DNA from: Chloroflexota bacterium
Lineage (GTDB): Bacteria; Chloroflexota; Anaerolineae; Promineifilales; Promineifilaceae
Reading direction: 5' to 3'
NCBI GenBank assembly: GCA_018004935.1
Contig: JAGNBF010000021.1
Location: 1 to 64,000 of the forward strand
Length of the DNA stretch: 64,000 bases
Part shown: positions 53,527-62,863 of the stretch, piece after piece
Numbering within the stretch: the first letter of the stretch is position 1
Layout: every line of letters begins with the position of its first letter
Notes under the pieces: model-generated
Told to the model about the DNA's origin: nothing
What the model saw: only the letters and a program-made list of their open reading frames with translations
Databases searched by the model: none
Position numbers and translations under genes: made by a program

Positions 53527-56286
53527 ATGCCTCACCAACGTCCCGACCCCGACCAACTGCTCACCCATGTCCAGGCTGAAGAAGCGCAGAAGAAACGCGG
53601 CCGCATGAAAATCTTCCTCGGGTATGTGGCCGGGGTGGGCAAGACCTATGCCATGCTGGAGGCCGCCCACCAGCGCCAGGCTGGAGGGGTGGATGTTGTC
53701 ATCGGGTACGTGGAAACCCATCACCGGACCGAGACGGAGAACCTGATTGCCGGGCTGGAACTCATCCCCCGCCAGCAAATCCCCTACCGGGGTACAACCC
53801 TGCCGGAAATGGACCTGGATGCGGTGTTGGCGCGGCGGCCGCAACTCGTCCTCGTAGACGAACTGGCCCACACCAACGCCCCCGGCTCCCGTCACCCCAA
53901 ACGGTATCAAGATGTCGAAGAACTCCTGGCCGCCGGGATAGATGTTTACACCACCCTCAACATCCAACACCTGGAGAGCCTCAACGATGTCGTGGCCCAA
54001 ATCACCGAGGTCGTCATTCGGGAAACCCTGCCTGACCGGGTGATTGACGCGGCCACGGAAATCGAGCTGATTGACCTGCCCCCGGATGAACTTCTGCAAC
54101 GGTTGCGCGAGGGTAAGGTGTATGTGCCGGAGCAGGCGGCACGGGCCATCCAAAAATTCTTTCGCAAAGGCAACCTGACCGCCCTGCGTGAGATCGCTAT
54201 GCGCCGCGCCGCCGAACGGGTGGACGAGCAGATGCGGGCCTACATGCAAACCCGCGCCATCCCTGGCCCCTGGCCCGCCAGCGAACGGCTCCTGGTGTGC
54301 ATCGGCCCCAATCCGCTGGGGGAACGGCTCGTCCGTTCGGCCCGCCGCCTGGCCGACGAGTTACGTGCCGAATGGTTTGCCGTTTATGTAGAAATTACCG
54401 GCCAATCTCGCCTGACCCCGGCGGCTAATCAGACACTTACCCGCAACCTGCGCCTGGCCGAAGAGCTGGGGGCCAAGAGTGCGATTCTCTCTGGCCCTTC
54501 CATTGCCGAAGCGGTGTTGACCCACGCCCGCAAACATAACGTCACCAAGATCATCGTCGGTAAACCGTTGCGCTCCCGCTTCAAAGAGCTTCTCCAGGGT
54601 TCGATTGTGGATCAGATCATTCGCCTCAGCGGCCCAATTGATATTTATGTCATCAGCAATGCCAGCAAAAGCACCCCCCAGGCCGAGGGGTCCCGTTCCT
54701 GGCGATCTCACCCCCCCTGGCGGCGTTATCTGCAAAGTGTGGCGCTGGTGATTGTGGCCACTCTGCTGAGTGATCTGATTCGCCCGTTCCTGCCCCCGAC
54801 CAATCTGGTTATGCCTTATCTGGCGGCTATTGCTGTTGCCGCCACTTACCTGGGCAGTGGCCCTTCGGTGTTGGCCTCATTCTTGAGCGTTGTCGCCTTC
54901 GACTTCTTCTTTGTTCCACCTTATTACACCTTTTCCGTCTCCGATACCCAATATTTGTTGACGTTTGCCGGGTTGTTTACGGTGGGGCTGGTGATCAGTT
55001 CATTGGCGGCACGGGCGCGGGAACAGGCCGAGGCCGCCAGCTTCCGCGAGGGGCAGACGGCGGCGTTGTATGCGTTTAGTCGGGATTTGGCCGCGGCCGC
55101 GAACCTGGACGAGATCATTCAGGTTATCATTTCCCATCTGAAAGAAAATTTTGGCCGGGAAGTGGTGGTTCTACTCCCGGAAGGCCAACCACCCATCCTG
55201 CAACCCTACCCCCCTGATAATGGGTTGGACGAGAGCGAAATGGCCGTAGCCGTTTGGGCTTATGAACAGGGGCAACCCGCCGGTCGAGACACCGACACCC
55301 TGCCCTCGGCCCGCATCCGTTATTTACCGCTAAAAACGGGGCGCAACGTCATTGGCATATTGGGAGTCAAACCGCCAACTGTGGCCGGGTCGCTGGCTCC
55401 GGGGCAACGACACTTTATGGACGTGTTCACCAGCCAGGCCACCATCGCCATTGAGCGGGTGCAGTTGGCCGAACAGGCTCGCCAGGCCCAACTACTCCAG
55501 GCCACGGAAAAACTACAAACCGCCCTGCTCAACTCCATCTCCCATGATTTACGCACGCCGCTGGTGGCGATCACCGGGGCATTGAGCAGTTTGCGTGAGG
55601 ATGGTTCTTTATTAGATGAAGCCACCCGTGAGGAGTTGCTTCACACCGCCTGGGGTGAAGCGGAGCGGCTGAACCGGCTGGTGGGCAATCTGTTAGATAT
55701 GACCCGGCTGGAGTCGGGGGCACTGAAGATTAACCTGAAGGCGGCCGAGGTGCAGGATTTGGTGGGAGTGACATTGGCGCAACTGGGTTCACGGTTGCAA
55801 CAGCGGCATATAGACCTGGGAATCCCGCCGGATTTGCCGCTGGTGCAGGTGGATTTTTCCTTGCTGGTGCAAGTGTTGGTCAATCTGGTAGATAACGCCG
55901 TAAAATATTCTCCACCTGATCAGCCCATTCTTATTCGCGCCCGGGAACAAGGGGATGAACTGATCCTGGAAGTGGTAGATTGGGGTATCGGTATCCCTAC
56001 TGAAGACCTGGAGCGGGTGTTTGACAAATTTTACCGGGTACAACGGGCGGATGGTGTGGCGGGAACGGGATTGGGGTTGTCTATCAGTAAGGGGATTGTG
56101 GAAGCGCATCGCGGCCGCGTATGGGCACGTCATCACCCCGGCGGTGGCACAGTGGTTGGCCTCTCCCTACCCCTGAACAACCAGGCAATCCATCTAACCC
56201 TCTCCCCAGGGAGAGGGAACCAACTCCCCTCGCCCGAAGCGGGAGAGGGGCTGGGGGTGAGGGCAGAGGGAAGCCCCTCACCCTAA
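53527..56286 (+). CDS. kdpD: KdpD osmosensitive potassium-channel sensor histidine kinase
   Basis: The protein has 919 aa. The N-terminal KdpD domain has Walker A GYVAGVGKTYAML (about 32) and LVDELAHTNAPGSRHPKRYQ. A universal-stress-type domain (about 255-375) follows, then four close membrane helices (about 400-505), a GAF-like domain, HisKA with SISHDLRTP (H about 673) and an HATPase domain (DNAVKYS, GIGIPTEDL, GTGLGLSI). It phosphorylates KdpE under potassium limitation. The last 30 or so residues (LTLSPGRGNQLPSPEAGEGL and on) are encoded by a REP4 repeat that runs on downstream, so the natural C-terminus was probably shorter. I prefer ATG 53527 over 53482, which lies in tandem repeats. 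Confidence 0.94.
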   Translation: MPHQRPDPDQLLTHVQAEEAQKKRGRMKIFLGYVAGVGKTYAMLEAAHQRQAGGVDVVIGYVETHHRTETENLIAGLELIPRQQIPYRGTTLPEMDLDAVLARRPQLVLVDELAHTNAPGSRHPKRYQDVEELLAAGIDVYTTLNIQHLESLNDVVAQITEVVIRETLPDRVIDAATEIELIDLPPDELLQRLREGKVYVPEQAARAIQKFFRKGNLTALREIAMRRAAERVDEQMRAYMQTRAIPGPWPASERLLVCIGPNPLGERLVRSARRLADELRAEWFAVYVEITGQSRLTPAANQTLTRNLRLAEELGAKSAILSGPSIAEAVLTHARKHNVTKIIVGKPLRSRFKELLQGSIVDQIIRLSGPIDIYVISNASKSTPQAEGSRSWRSHPPWRRYLQSVALVIVATLLSDLIRPFLPPTNLVMPYLAAIAVAATYLGSGPSVLASFLSVVAFDFFFVPPYYTFSVSDTQYLLTFAGLFTVGLVISSLAARAREQAEAASFREGQTAALYAFSRDLAAAANLDEIIQVIISHLKENFGREVVVLLPEGQPPILQPYPPDNGLDESEMAVAVWAYEQGQPAGRDTDTLPSARIRYLPLKTGRNVIGILGVKPPTVAGSLAPGQRHFMDVFTSQATIAIERVQLAEQARQAQLLQATEKLQTALLNSISHDLRTPLVAITGALSSLREDGSLLDEATREELLHTAWGEAERLNRLVGNLLDMTRLESGALKINLKAAEVQDLVGVTLAQLGSRLQQRHIDLGIPPDLPLVQVDFSLLVQVLVNLVDNAVKYSPPDQPILIRAREQGDELILEVVDWGIGIPTEDLERVFDKFYRVQRADGVAGTGLGLSISKGIVEAHRGRVWARHHPGGGTVVGLSLPLNNQAIHLTLSPGRGNQLPSPEAGEGLGVRAEGSPSP

Positions 56287-56450
56287 CCCTCTCCCCAGGG
56301 AGAGGGAACCAACTCCCCTCGCCCGAAGCGGGAGAGGGGCTGGGGATGAGGGCAGAGGGAAACCCCTCACCCTAACCCTCTCCCCAGGGAGAGGGAACCA
56401 ACTCCCCTCGCCCGAAGCGGGAGAGGGGCTGGGGGTGAGGGTTAACAATT
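56194..56450 (+). repeat. REP4 array, nearly three 89-bp tandem copies
   Basis: CTAACCCTCTCCCCAGGG begins at 56194, 56283 and 56372. Each unit contains GGGAGAGGG and CGGGAGAGGGGCTGGGG. The first unit codes for the KdpD tail; the others lie between kdpD and kdpE. Confidence 0.9.
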
Positions 56451-56502
56451 CAGCAATTCAACTATTCAACAATTAATTATTCAACCCCTTTCAGGCTATT
56501 CC

Positions 56503-57195
56503 ATGAGCGAGTCAAAGGTGCGTATTCTGATTGTAGACGACGAGCGGCCTATCCGTCGCTTTTTGCACGCCGCCTTGTCTGCTCATGGATACGAAATTTT
56601 TGAAGCCACCACCGGCCAGGAAGCCCTCAACGCCGTCATCCAACACCGCCCCGATCTGCTCATCCTCGACCTGGGTCTGCCCGACATGGACGGTGTGACC
56701 GTCACCCGTCGCCTGCGCGAATGGACAACCCTGCCCATTATCATTCTCTCCGTGCGGGACCAGGAGACAGACAAAATTACCGCCCTGGATGCCGGAGCCG
56801 ACGATTATCTGACGAAGCCATTTAGCACCGGGGAGTTGATGGCTCGCTTGCGCGTAGCCCTGCGGCATACTGTTCCCACAACGCAAGAAGCGGTATTTGA
56901 GGCCAATGGGCTGGTGGTAGACACAGCCCGGCGACTGGTGACGGTCAACGGCCACGAAATCGCCCTTACTCCCACCGAGTATGATTTATTGCGCCTGTTG
57001 GTGGCTCATGCTGACAAGGTGTTGACCCACCGGCAGATGTTGCGCCAGGTGTGGGGGGTAGGTTATGACCAGGAATCTCCTTTGTTGCGGGTGAACATTA
57101 GCAACTTAAGGCGCAAAATTGAACCGGAGCCAGCGCGGCCGCGGTACATCTTCACCGAGCCAGGTGTCGGTTATCGGCTCAAGACCGGTTTATGA
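56503..57195 (+). CDS. kdpE: KdpE response regulator (OmpR type)
   Basis: The protein has 230 aa. The receiver domain has IVDDERPIRRF, phospho-acceptor in LDLGLPD (D about 56) and LTKPFSTGEL. A C-terminal OmpR winged helix (LTPTEYDLLRLLVAHADKVL, VNISNLRRKIEP) follows. It activates the kdp promoter when phosphorylated by KdpD. It is separated from kdpD by repeats but lies in the expected place and direction. Confidence 0.94.
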   Translation: MSESKVRILIVDDERPIRRFLHAALSAHGYEIFEATTGQEALNAVIQHRPDLLILDLGLPDMDGVTVTRRLREWTTLPIIILSVRDQETDKITALDAGADDYLTKPFSTGELMARLRVALRHTVPTTQEAVFEANGLVVDTARRLVTVNGHEIALTPTEYDLLRLLVAHADKVLTHRQMLRQVWGVGYDQESPLLRVNISNLRRKIEPEPARPRYIFTEPGVGYRLKTGL

Positions 57196-57229
57196 TAAAG
57201 CAATTCTCAATTTGGTTCGAGCCTCAAAA

Positions 57230-57275
57230 CATGCAGATACCGCCCGGTCGTTAAACGGACCGGGCTATGGTAACA
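57230..57275. repeat. CCCGGTCGTT/CCGGGCTATGG hairpin module
   Basis: CCCGGTCGTTAAACGGACCGGG-like hairpin followed by CTATGGTAACAA. Related forms are at 21550-21580 and 62750-62790. It overlaps the first possible start codon of the next gene. Confidence 0.55.
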
Positions 57276-58790
57276 ATGAACATACCTGCTCTACCTGGTT
57301 TTCGCCTCATTCTGTTTCTCTATACACTGTTTGCCTTTGGCTACAGTTTGCTCATGCCCATGTGGGAAGCCCCCGATGAAACAGCCCATTACCTGGTCGT
57401 GTTGCACCTGGCTAAAGAGGGGACCATGCCTACGATGGATGAGACGTATGAAGCCGCCCAACCACCCCCTTATTATTGGTTGGTCGCCCAGCTTCTTCGT
57501 CTCCTGGGGGCCATTAATCCAGAATTGATCCAACTCTATCGTCCCCACCTTAGCCTGGGTGATACGCTCACCCGCTATCATTGGACGGCCGAAAATTATC
57601 GTATCATTTGGGGTGTCCAAATCTTACGCTGGCTAAATATCGCCTGGGGTGGTCTGGCACTCTTTTTTGTCCACAAAGGAGTTACGCGCTTCACAAGCAC
57701 AGCCATACGACCCGATATGCCGGATCATCATGTGGAAGCCCAGCGCTTATTGCCGCTTGCCACGGTTGCCGTTATGGGGTTATTGCCTCAATTTTTATAT
57801 AACTCGGCATCCTTCAGCAATGATCCACCAGCCAACGCCGCCGGGGCGTGTCTGTTTTGGCTATTAAGTGTGGTGAGCAGTACCCAGATGGGTATTCGCG
57901 GCCGCGTCGCTATCACCGCGGCCGCGCTTGCTTTCCCCCCCCTGATTAAATTTACCATCCTGCCCCTGTCCCTCACTATTCTGTTTGCCCTATTGAGACA
58001 AGAATGGCAACAATATCGTACCCACCGGGCGCAAGTGGTCGTAGGAATGGTGCTCTTAACTCTATTTCTCGGTGGGTGCATCAACTGGCTATGGCCGGAA
58101 TCAGCCATTTTACTCTGGCGGTCTTTTGTGTGGCGGGTAACCTATATCCGCCCTGGAGCCTTCTCCGGCTGGCCATTATGGAATATCGTGACATTTTATG
58201 TTACCAGTTACTGGGGCCAGGTAGGCTGGAAAGACGCCGGTCTACCGGGGTGGAGTATCGTATCATTAATGAGTCTGGCCTGGTTGGGATGGCTGGCAAG
58301 CCTACGCTTGTTACTTCCCCACTGGACGCCACGCCGTTTTTGGGGCTGGCTATTCACCCTGTTGATCCTGGTTAGCGCAAGCGGCATCTATCTGTACCGG
58401 GCAAACCCCTGGTGGCGGGTGCCTGGCCCCATCATCCTCTGTGTCGTGGGTGTGTGGCTGTTAGCTTACTGGCGATTCAACCATTCGGATCCGGCCTACA
58501 CCCTGGCCTTCACCGGTTGGAGTTGGTCTATGGTTTGGTTGGTCGCCGGGTTAAGCCTCTTTGGCATTATCAAAAATGGCCTGGTCACTCCCCAATATCA
58601 GGGACGATTCCTCTTCCCCGCGTTAGGGGCATTATCCCTGTTGATAATAACAGGTTGGTACACACTCTTACCCCCCCGTGCCCGACCGTATCTACCGCAT
58701 ATAGTCATTACACTACACATTGGCCTAAACTTCCTGCTCTGGTTTACCCGGGTAATCCCTATTTATTACCAGCCATTTTGGGCCAACTAA
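57267..58790 (+). CDS. DUF2142-type polytopic membrane protein (GT-C glycosyltransferase-like)
   Basis: The protein has 507 aa and about 11-12 membrane helices. MWEAPDETAHYL right after the first helix is the acidic loop motif of DUF2142/GT-C-type proteins, which use polyprenyl-linked sugars to glycosylate lipids or proteins on the outer side of the membrane; activity for this protein is not proven. The conserved loop EAAQPPPYYWLVA follows. The start is uncertain: ATG 57267 and ATG 57276 are both possible, and the first lies in a repeat module. No neighbour hints at a substrate, though the large surface protein of this genome would be an attractive target. Confidence 0.75.
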   Translation: MVTMNIPALPGFRLILFLYTLFAFGYSLLMPMWEAPDETAHYLVVLHLAKEGTMPTMDETYEAAQPPPYYWLVAQLLRLLGAINPELIQLYRPHLSLGDTLTRYHWTAENYRIIWGVQILRWLNIAWGGLALFFVHKGVTRFTSTAIRPDMPDHHVEAQRLLPLATVAVMGLLPQFLYNSASFSNDPPANAAGACLFWLLSVVSSTQMGIRGRVAITAAALAFPPLIKFTILPLSLTILFALLRQEWQQYRTHRAQVVVGMVLLTLFLGGCINWLWPESAILLWRSFVWRVTYIRPGAFSGWPLWNIVTFYVTSYWGQVGWKDAGLPGWSIVSLMSLAWLGWLASLRLLLPHWTPRRFWGWLFTLLILVSASGIYLYRANPWWRVPGPIILCVVGVWLLAYWRFNHSDPAYTLAFTGWSWSMVWLVAGLSLFGIIKNGLVTPQYQGRFLFPALGALSLLIITGWYTLLPPRARPYLPHIVITLHIGLNFLLWFTRVIPIYYQPFWAN

Positions 58791-58899
58791 ACAAACACCG
58801 AAAGTAGGGCGATTGCATGTAAGCGTTCAGTAGGGTTACATCAACGGATTAGGAAATAAACAGATTTTCCCGAGGCCGTCTTTCATCCGTTCCTTTTGG

Positions 58900-59262
58900 A
58901 CCGTTTTTCGCCAGCATTCCCGCCCCCAGTAGCACCTTCATTGTGGCGACCTACGGGAAAAACCCAATCCGGGCCGTTTTTCAGGGGCATTCCTGCTCCC
59001 AGTAGCACCTTCATTGTGGCGACCTACGGGAAAAACCCAATCCAGGCCGTTTTTCAGGGACATTCCTGCTCCCAGTAGCACCTTCATTGTGGCGACCTAC
59101 GGGAAAAACCCAATCCAGGCCGTTTTTCAGGGACATTCCTGCCCCCAGTAGCACCTTCATTGTGGCGACCTACGGGAAAAACCCAATCCGGGCCGTTTTT
59201 CAGGGGCATTCCTGCTCCCAGTAGCACCTTCATTGTGGCGACCTACGGGAAAAACCCAATCC
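58900..59262 (+). repeat. 73-bp minisatellite, about five units
   Basis: CAGTAGCACCTTCATTGTGG occurs at 58927, 59000, 59073, 59146 and 59219, a constant 73-bp period. Units differ at a few positions only (GGGGCATTCC or GGACATTCC; CCGGGCC or CCAGGCC). The array ends directly at a strong hairpin. Confidence 0.93.
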
Positions 59263-59302
59263 GGGCCGTTTTTCGCGGGCGAATGCCCGCGAAAAACGGC
59301 CC
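59263..59302. terminator. Strong perfect hairpin closing the minisatellite
   Basis: GGGCCGTTTTTCGCGGGC and its exact 18-base complement with a GAAT loop. Shorter relatives with a GGGGCGAATGCCCC centre are at 21320-21357 and 63043-63080. It may act as a terminator or be a repeat family of its own. Confidence 0.6.
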
Positions 59303-59483
59303 TTAAAAAGTTCCCCGCCCCTGGGGGCGGGGCTAGGGGTGGGGGAAACCCACGCGTATGCAATCACCCCTACACCAAAAGCCAAAACCATTCCCTGGAG
59401 AGGGCACAGATCAGATGGGCAACCCTGGGCAATTAGCCGAAATCCCCTTGGCTCTGCTGGCTTCCCCACTGACGGCTAACCAA
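59303..59483. repeat. Composite-repeat fragment and leader of the PAP2 gene
   Basis: 59310-59345 matches the CCCCTGGGGGCGGGG and GGGGTGGGGG part of the composite repeat. The rest is the possible leader or N-terminal extension of the next gene. Confidence 0.45.
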
Positions 59484-60197
59484 ATGAAGAGCAAATTCCT
59501 GTCATTTATTCGCCATCAAACACGCCACCAACTTGTGATCTGGTTTGTGGCCTTGATTCTCTTTCTTGGTGCCGTGAACCTGTTTTGGGAATTGGCCGAA
59601 TCTCTCTGGCAAGAGGAAGCCTTAAGCTGGGACATAACTGTCATGAGGCAATTACACGACGGGAGTCAGCCCTGGTTGGATGAGATCTTTTGGCTCATTA
59701 CGCTCAGCGGCGGGCCACTTCTGCTACTCCCTCTTTTCCTTCTAGCTTTTAACCTGTGGCAACAAGGCAAACAGAGACGTGCCTTGTTATTTATTGTTTC
59801 TTTCCTCGGAACAGCTTTGTTAAATAGCTTACTAAAAACCTTTTTTGCCCGTCCCCGCCCCGACTTATTTCCCACACGGGTAATATCCACTGGTTACAGC
59901 TTTCCCAGCGGTCACACTATGGCCGCGGCCGCATTTTTTGGAATGCTGGCCCTCTTTTTCTGGCAACAGGGGCGGTACGGCGGGGCGGTACTGGCGGCTT
60001 TATGGATACCCTTAGTGGCCCTCAGTCGAGTGTATCTTGGGGCCCATTACCCTAGTGATGTACTGGCGTCCTTGGCTCTTGGAATGATCTGGCTGATTAT
60101 TGTCTGGTTTACTTACACAGGCCAGCATGTAAACAGGCCATCTCACACGGAAGAATCAGGCAGGGAAAGGGGTAGAGGGGATGGGGCTTCCCACTAA
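59484..60197 (+). CDS. PAP2-family membrane phosphatase
   Basis: The protein has 237 aa and about six membrane helices. The three catalytic signatures are present: KTFFARPRP, YSFPSGHT and SRVYLGAHYPSD. Such enzymes dephosphorylate lipid phosphates such as phosphatidic acid or undecaprenyl diphosphate at the outer membrane face. The frame is open upstream to an ATG at 59358 and another at 59415, but those 42 residues are hydrophilic, partly repeat-encoded and look non-family; I prefer ATG 59484, just before helix 1. The hydrophilic C-terminus is Arg/Gly-rich. Confidence 0.85.
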   Translation: MKSKFLSFIRHQTRHQLVIWFVALILFLGAVNLFWELAESLWQEEALSWDITVMRQLHDGSQPWLDEIFWLITLSGGPLLLLPLFLLAFNLWQQGKQRRALLFIVSFLGTALLNSLLKTFFARPRPDLFPTRVISTGYSFPSGHTMAAAAFFGMLALFFWQQGRYGGAVLAALWIPLVALSRVYLGAHYPSDVLASLALGMIWLIIVWFTYTGQHVNRPSHTEESGRERGRGDGASH

Positions 60198-60230
60198 ACC
60201 GGCACCGGATTCGCTCACAAATAACTTTTG

Positions 60231-60326
60231 AGTCCACTGAAAAAAGGTCAAAATAGTTAAAAGCCCGGTTTCTTTCTCTCTGGAAGTGATAGTTAGATTA
60301 GTCAGAAACCGGGCTTTTAGCAGATT
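60231..60326 (+). repeat. REP3 repeat copy (uninterrupted)
   Basis: GAGTCCACTGAAAAAAGG, then AAAAGCCCGGTTTCT and AGAAACCGGGCTTTT arms. It reads GGTCAAAATAGTTAAAAG where the 18559 copy carries a MITE. Confidence 0.85.
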
Positions 60327-60344
60327 TAGAAACCAGGTTTTCTC

Positions 60345-60455
60345 CTGCGAAAATGTAGGGCGATTTGGCAAATCGCCCGGACGATTTATCAAATCGTCCT
60401 ACAGATTTTCATCCCTCTTGGTGTGCCCAAGGCACATGGGGAACTCCTGCGAAAA
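60345..60455 (-). repeat. REP2 repeat copy
   Basis: GAAAATGTAGGGCGATTTGG and its complement, then ATTTTCATCCCTCTTGG and ATGGGGAACTCCTGCG. This is the reverse of the 43573 copy. Confidence 0.8.
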
Positions 60456-60538
60456 TAGCTACGGATAATGGAAACACGGATAGGAAAAAACACGGATAGG
60501 AATGAAAAATGGTGGCGTCATTTTTATTCATCTTGGTA

Positions 60539-60645
60539 AAATGTAGGGTGATTTTGTAAATCGCCCGGTGGACGATTTACAAAATCGTCCTACAAATTTT
60601 CATCCCTCTTGGTGCGCCGTAGGCCCATGGGGAACTCCTGTAAAA
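60539..60645 (-). repeat. REP2 repeat copy
   Basis: ATGTAGGGTGATTTTG and its complement, then CATCCCTCTTGGTGCGCC and GGGGAACTCCTG. The two copies are separated by CACGGATAGGAA direct repeats. Confidence 0.8.
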
Positions 60646-60717
60646 TGCTCCGAATTCAATGTAAAGACATGGTTGCGATTGTCGCCAAGTTATACTAGTA
60701 CAGTACGGCGTAAGTAG

Positions 60718-60776
60718 AAACCAGGTTTTTATATCAAGTTCGGAAGCGATTTCAGGAGAAAAACCGGGTTTCTAAA
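60718..60776. terminator. Inverted repeat after the minus-strand MFS gene
   Basis: AGAAACCAGGTTTTT and AAAAACCGGGTTTCT arms around about 28 bases lie just beyond the end of the gene at 60804. They are related to REP3 arms. A terminator function is inferred. Confidence 0.5.
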
Positions 60777-60803
60777 CCTGCTAGAGACTTCCGCCCAGAT
60801 GTA

Positions 60804-62600
60804 CTAGTCTCTTTTTTGTGCCTCGGCAGGGGTACGCAGTTCGCGGAGTATTTGCTGGTCAAAATGGCCCTGGTGGCCGAGATCGATCATGTTCATGCGG
60901 ATCATACGCTCGGTCATACGCGTCATCAGAATGCGGTTCATCTGGGGGTCGGCGGCCATCTCGCGCAGGGTGGCGGCAGTGACGCGGATGAGGGTAGAAG
61001 GCCGGTCGGTGATGACGTGGGCGGTGCGAGGAATGCCCGTCAGAGCGGCAATCTCGCCAAAGAAATCACCCGCTCGGAGCAGTTCTAACGCTTTGTACCC
61101 TGCCTCTTCTTCCCAACCAGCCACGGCCTGCCCTTCCAAAATGAAATAAGCGGCGTCGCTGGTTTCGTAACGGCGGATGACGGCTGTACCTTCGGGGGCG
61201 TCAATGATGGTCATATTGGCCTGCAATTTGCGCTGTTTTTCTGGTGGCAGGGCGGCGATGGCCGGGAGCAAGGCAGACAGGCGGCCAAATTGGGTAGTGG
61301 TCAGGGCATGACCCAGACCCAAACCAGGGGCGGAGGGGGCGGTACGTAGGAGTTGGATGGCCTGACGCCACTCAGCGGCGGGTTGGCCCAGACCGGGCAT
61401 GGTCAGGGTGACAATGCCGACGAACAGGACCCCCACCCCGGCGATCAGATAAAGCCATTGCACATCCCACACATCGGCCAGGCCAGCTAAGGCCATGCCC
61501 CCCATAAACAGGGTGTCACGAAGAACGAAGAAGGCACTGAAAACGCGGCCGCGAACATCCCTTCTTACATGTCGCTGAATAATCAATGTGTTGGCAATCA
61601 CGGATGGGGCATAGACGAATCCGCTCAACACCATTAAGGCATACGCGGGGGGCACGGAGTGTAGCAAGGCAAAGATCGTCTCTGCCAGCCCCACACCGAT
61701 AAAACTGACCGCCAGCCATTGCCCTTCACGCCACCGATCTCCCACCCGTGCCAGGAAAAAACTGGCCGCCACCAGTCCCACCAGAGAAATACTCTCTATC
61801 AGGCTGTATTCAAATTCCGAAGCCCCCAAAGCTTCAATGGCAAAGGGCAGGCGGATGGTATTCGCCAGGCTGAACAAGAGAAAGGCGGGGGTAAAAACGA
61901 GAAAGAGGGAACGAACAATCGGCGTCTCGTCAATGGCCCGAAACCCCACACGCAGGTTTTGCACGATTGAGGCCACATTGGTGGTATCAGTGGTTGTGAT
62001 AAGGGGAACCTTGATCTGAGCGATCAAGAGAGCGGACAGTAAAAATGAGGCCGCGTCGAGGTAAAAGGCCCAGGCGATAGGAAATTGGGATGTGATCAGC
62101 CCAGCTACGGCATATCCTACCACCTGTGCCCCATACGAACTGACGGCCATCATCGAATTGGCGGCGTTGAGTTCTTCCTCTGAGGCGATTTCGCTCAGAA
62201 CAGCGGCGTGAGCGGGGTCAAAGAATTGCCCCACCGATTTGGCTAACATGATGAGGATATAGAGCCAGATGATGTTGTAGGGAAGCAGGAAGGCCAGGGC
62301 AAAAATCAACCCCATGCGGAGCAGGTCGGCCAGGACCATGATGCGTTGACGGTTGTAGCGGTCTACGAACACCCCGGCAATAAGACCGATGAGGAGCGTT
62401 GGCGCGGCCGCGACGATCATCATCAGCCCCACACTTAAGGCCGAACCGGTCTGCTGGTAAACAAAAATAAAAGCCGCCATCTCCGTCAGAGCCGATCCCA
62501 TCTCACCGATCAGTTGGCCGATCCATAAACGGGTGAAGTTGCGATTGCGAAAAATGATCAATGGGGAAGGCGTAGTTGTGGCCGGGGCAACAGTTGTCAT
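60804..62600 (-). CDS. MFS transporter fused to a C-terminal cyclic-nucleotide-binding domain
   Basis: The protein has 598 aa. Residues 1-415 are a 12-helix MFS permease of the macrolide/enterobactin-exporter type (FTRLWIGQLIGEMGSAL, GVFVDRYNRQRIMVLAD). Residues 440-580 form a CRP/cNMP-binding beta barrel (PEGTAVIRRYETSDAAYFIL, then the phosphate-binding cassette-like GDFFGEIAALTGIPRTA). The barrel keeps GE and an R-T-A ending as in cAMP-binding proteins, so export may be gated by cyclic nucleotide or a similar ligand. It is a single gene on the minus strand with GGGAAAC before the ATG. Whether cAMP is the ligand is untested. Confidence 0.87.
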   Translation of the reverse strand: MTTVAPATTTPSPLIIFRNRNFTRLWIGQLIGEMGSALTEMAAFIFVYQQTGSALSVGLMMIVAAAPTLLIGLIAGVFVDRYNRQRIMVLADLLRMGLIFALAFLLPYNIIWLYILIMLAKSVGQFFDPAHAAVLSEIASEEELNAANSMMAVSSYGAQVVGYAVAGLITSQFPIAWAFYLDAASFLLSALLIAQIKVPLITTTDTTNVASIVQNLRVGFRAIDETPIVRSLFLVFTPAFLLFSLANTIRLPFAIEALGASEFEYSLIESISLVGLVAASFFLARVGDRWREGQWLAVSFIGVGLAETIFALLHSVPPAYALMVLSGFVYAPSVIANTLIIQRHVRRDVRGRVFSAFFVLRDTLFMGGMALAGLADVWDVQWLYLIAGVGVLFVGIVTLTMPGLGQPAAEWRQAIQLLRTAPSAPGLGLGHALTTTQFGRLSALLPAIAALPPEKQRKLQANMTIIDAPEGTAVIRRYETSDAAYFILEGQAVAGWEEEAGYKALELLRAGDFFGEIAALTGIPRTAHVITDRPSTLIRVTAATLREMAADPQMNRILMTRMTERMIRMNMIDLGHQGHFDQQILRELRTPAEAQKRD

Positions 62601-62863
62601 AGCTTTGTTTCCCAGTGACTGAATACTGTTGATGGAAACGCAAGAGTTAGAGAATTACCCCCTATGGTAGCCATTCTCGCTGGATGTGCCAAGAAGGACA
62701 AACGAAAAACGGCAATTCTCAATTGGGCCTGAACGCCTAAAAATGGTGAGGCCGCCCAGCCGTAAAACGGGCCGGGCTATATTTACGAAGGCCGTTGGCC
62801 TGGGGTCTTACCCCGTAGGGCCTGGTACTGATAGCCCGGCGGTTTTTGTTCATTAAATATTTA
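62601..62863. other. Gene-free stretch
   Basis: 62745-62800 carries the CCGTAAAACGGGCCGGGCTA hairpin module. Otherwise nothing is recognised. The promoter of the MFS gene should lie near 62610-62680, but no clear boxes are visible. Confidence 0.4.

Noticed and set aside
58900..59262. Possible CRISPR array
   Set aside because: The 73-bp units are nearly identical over their whole length, with no variable spacers and no cas genes nearby; it is a tandem minisatellite.
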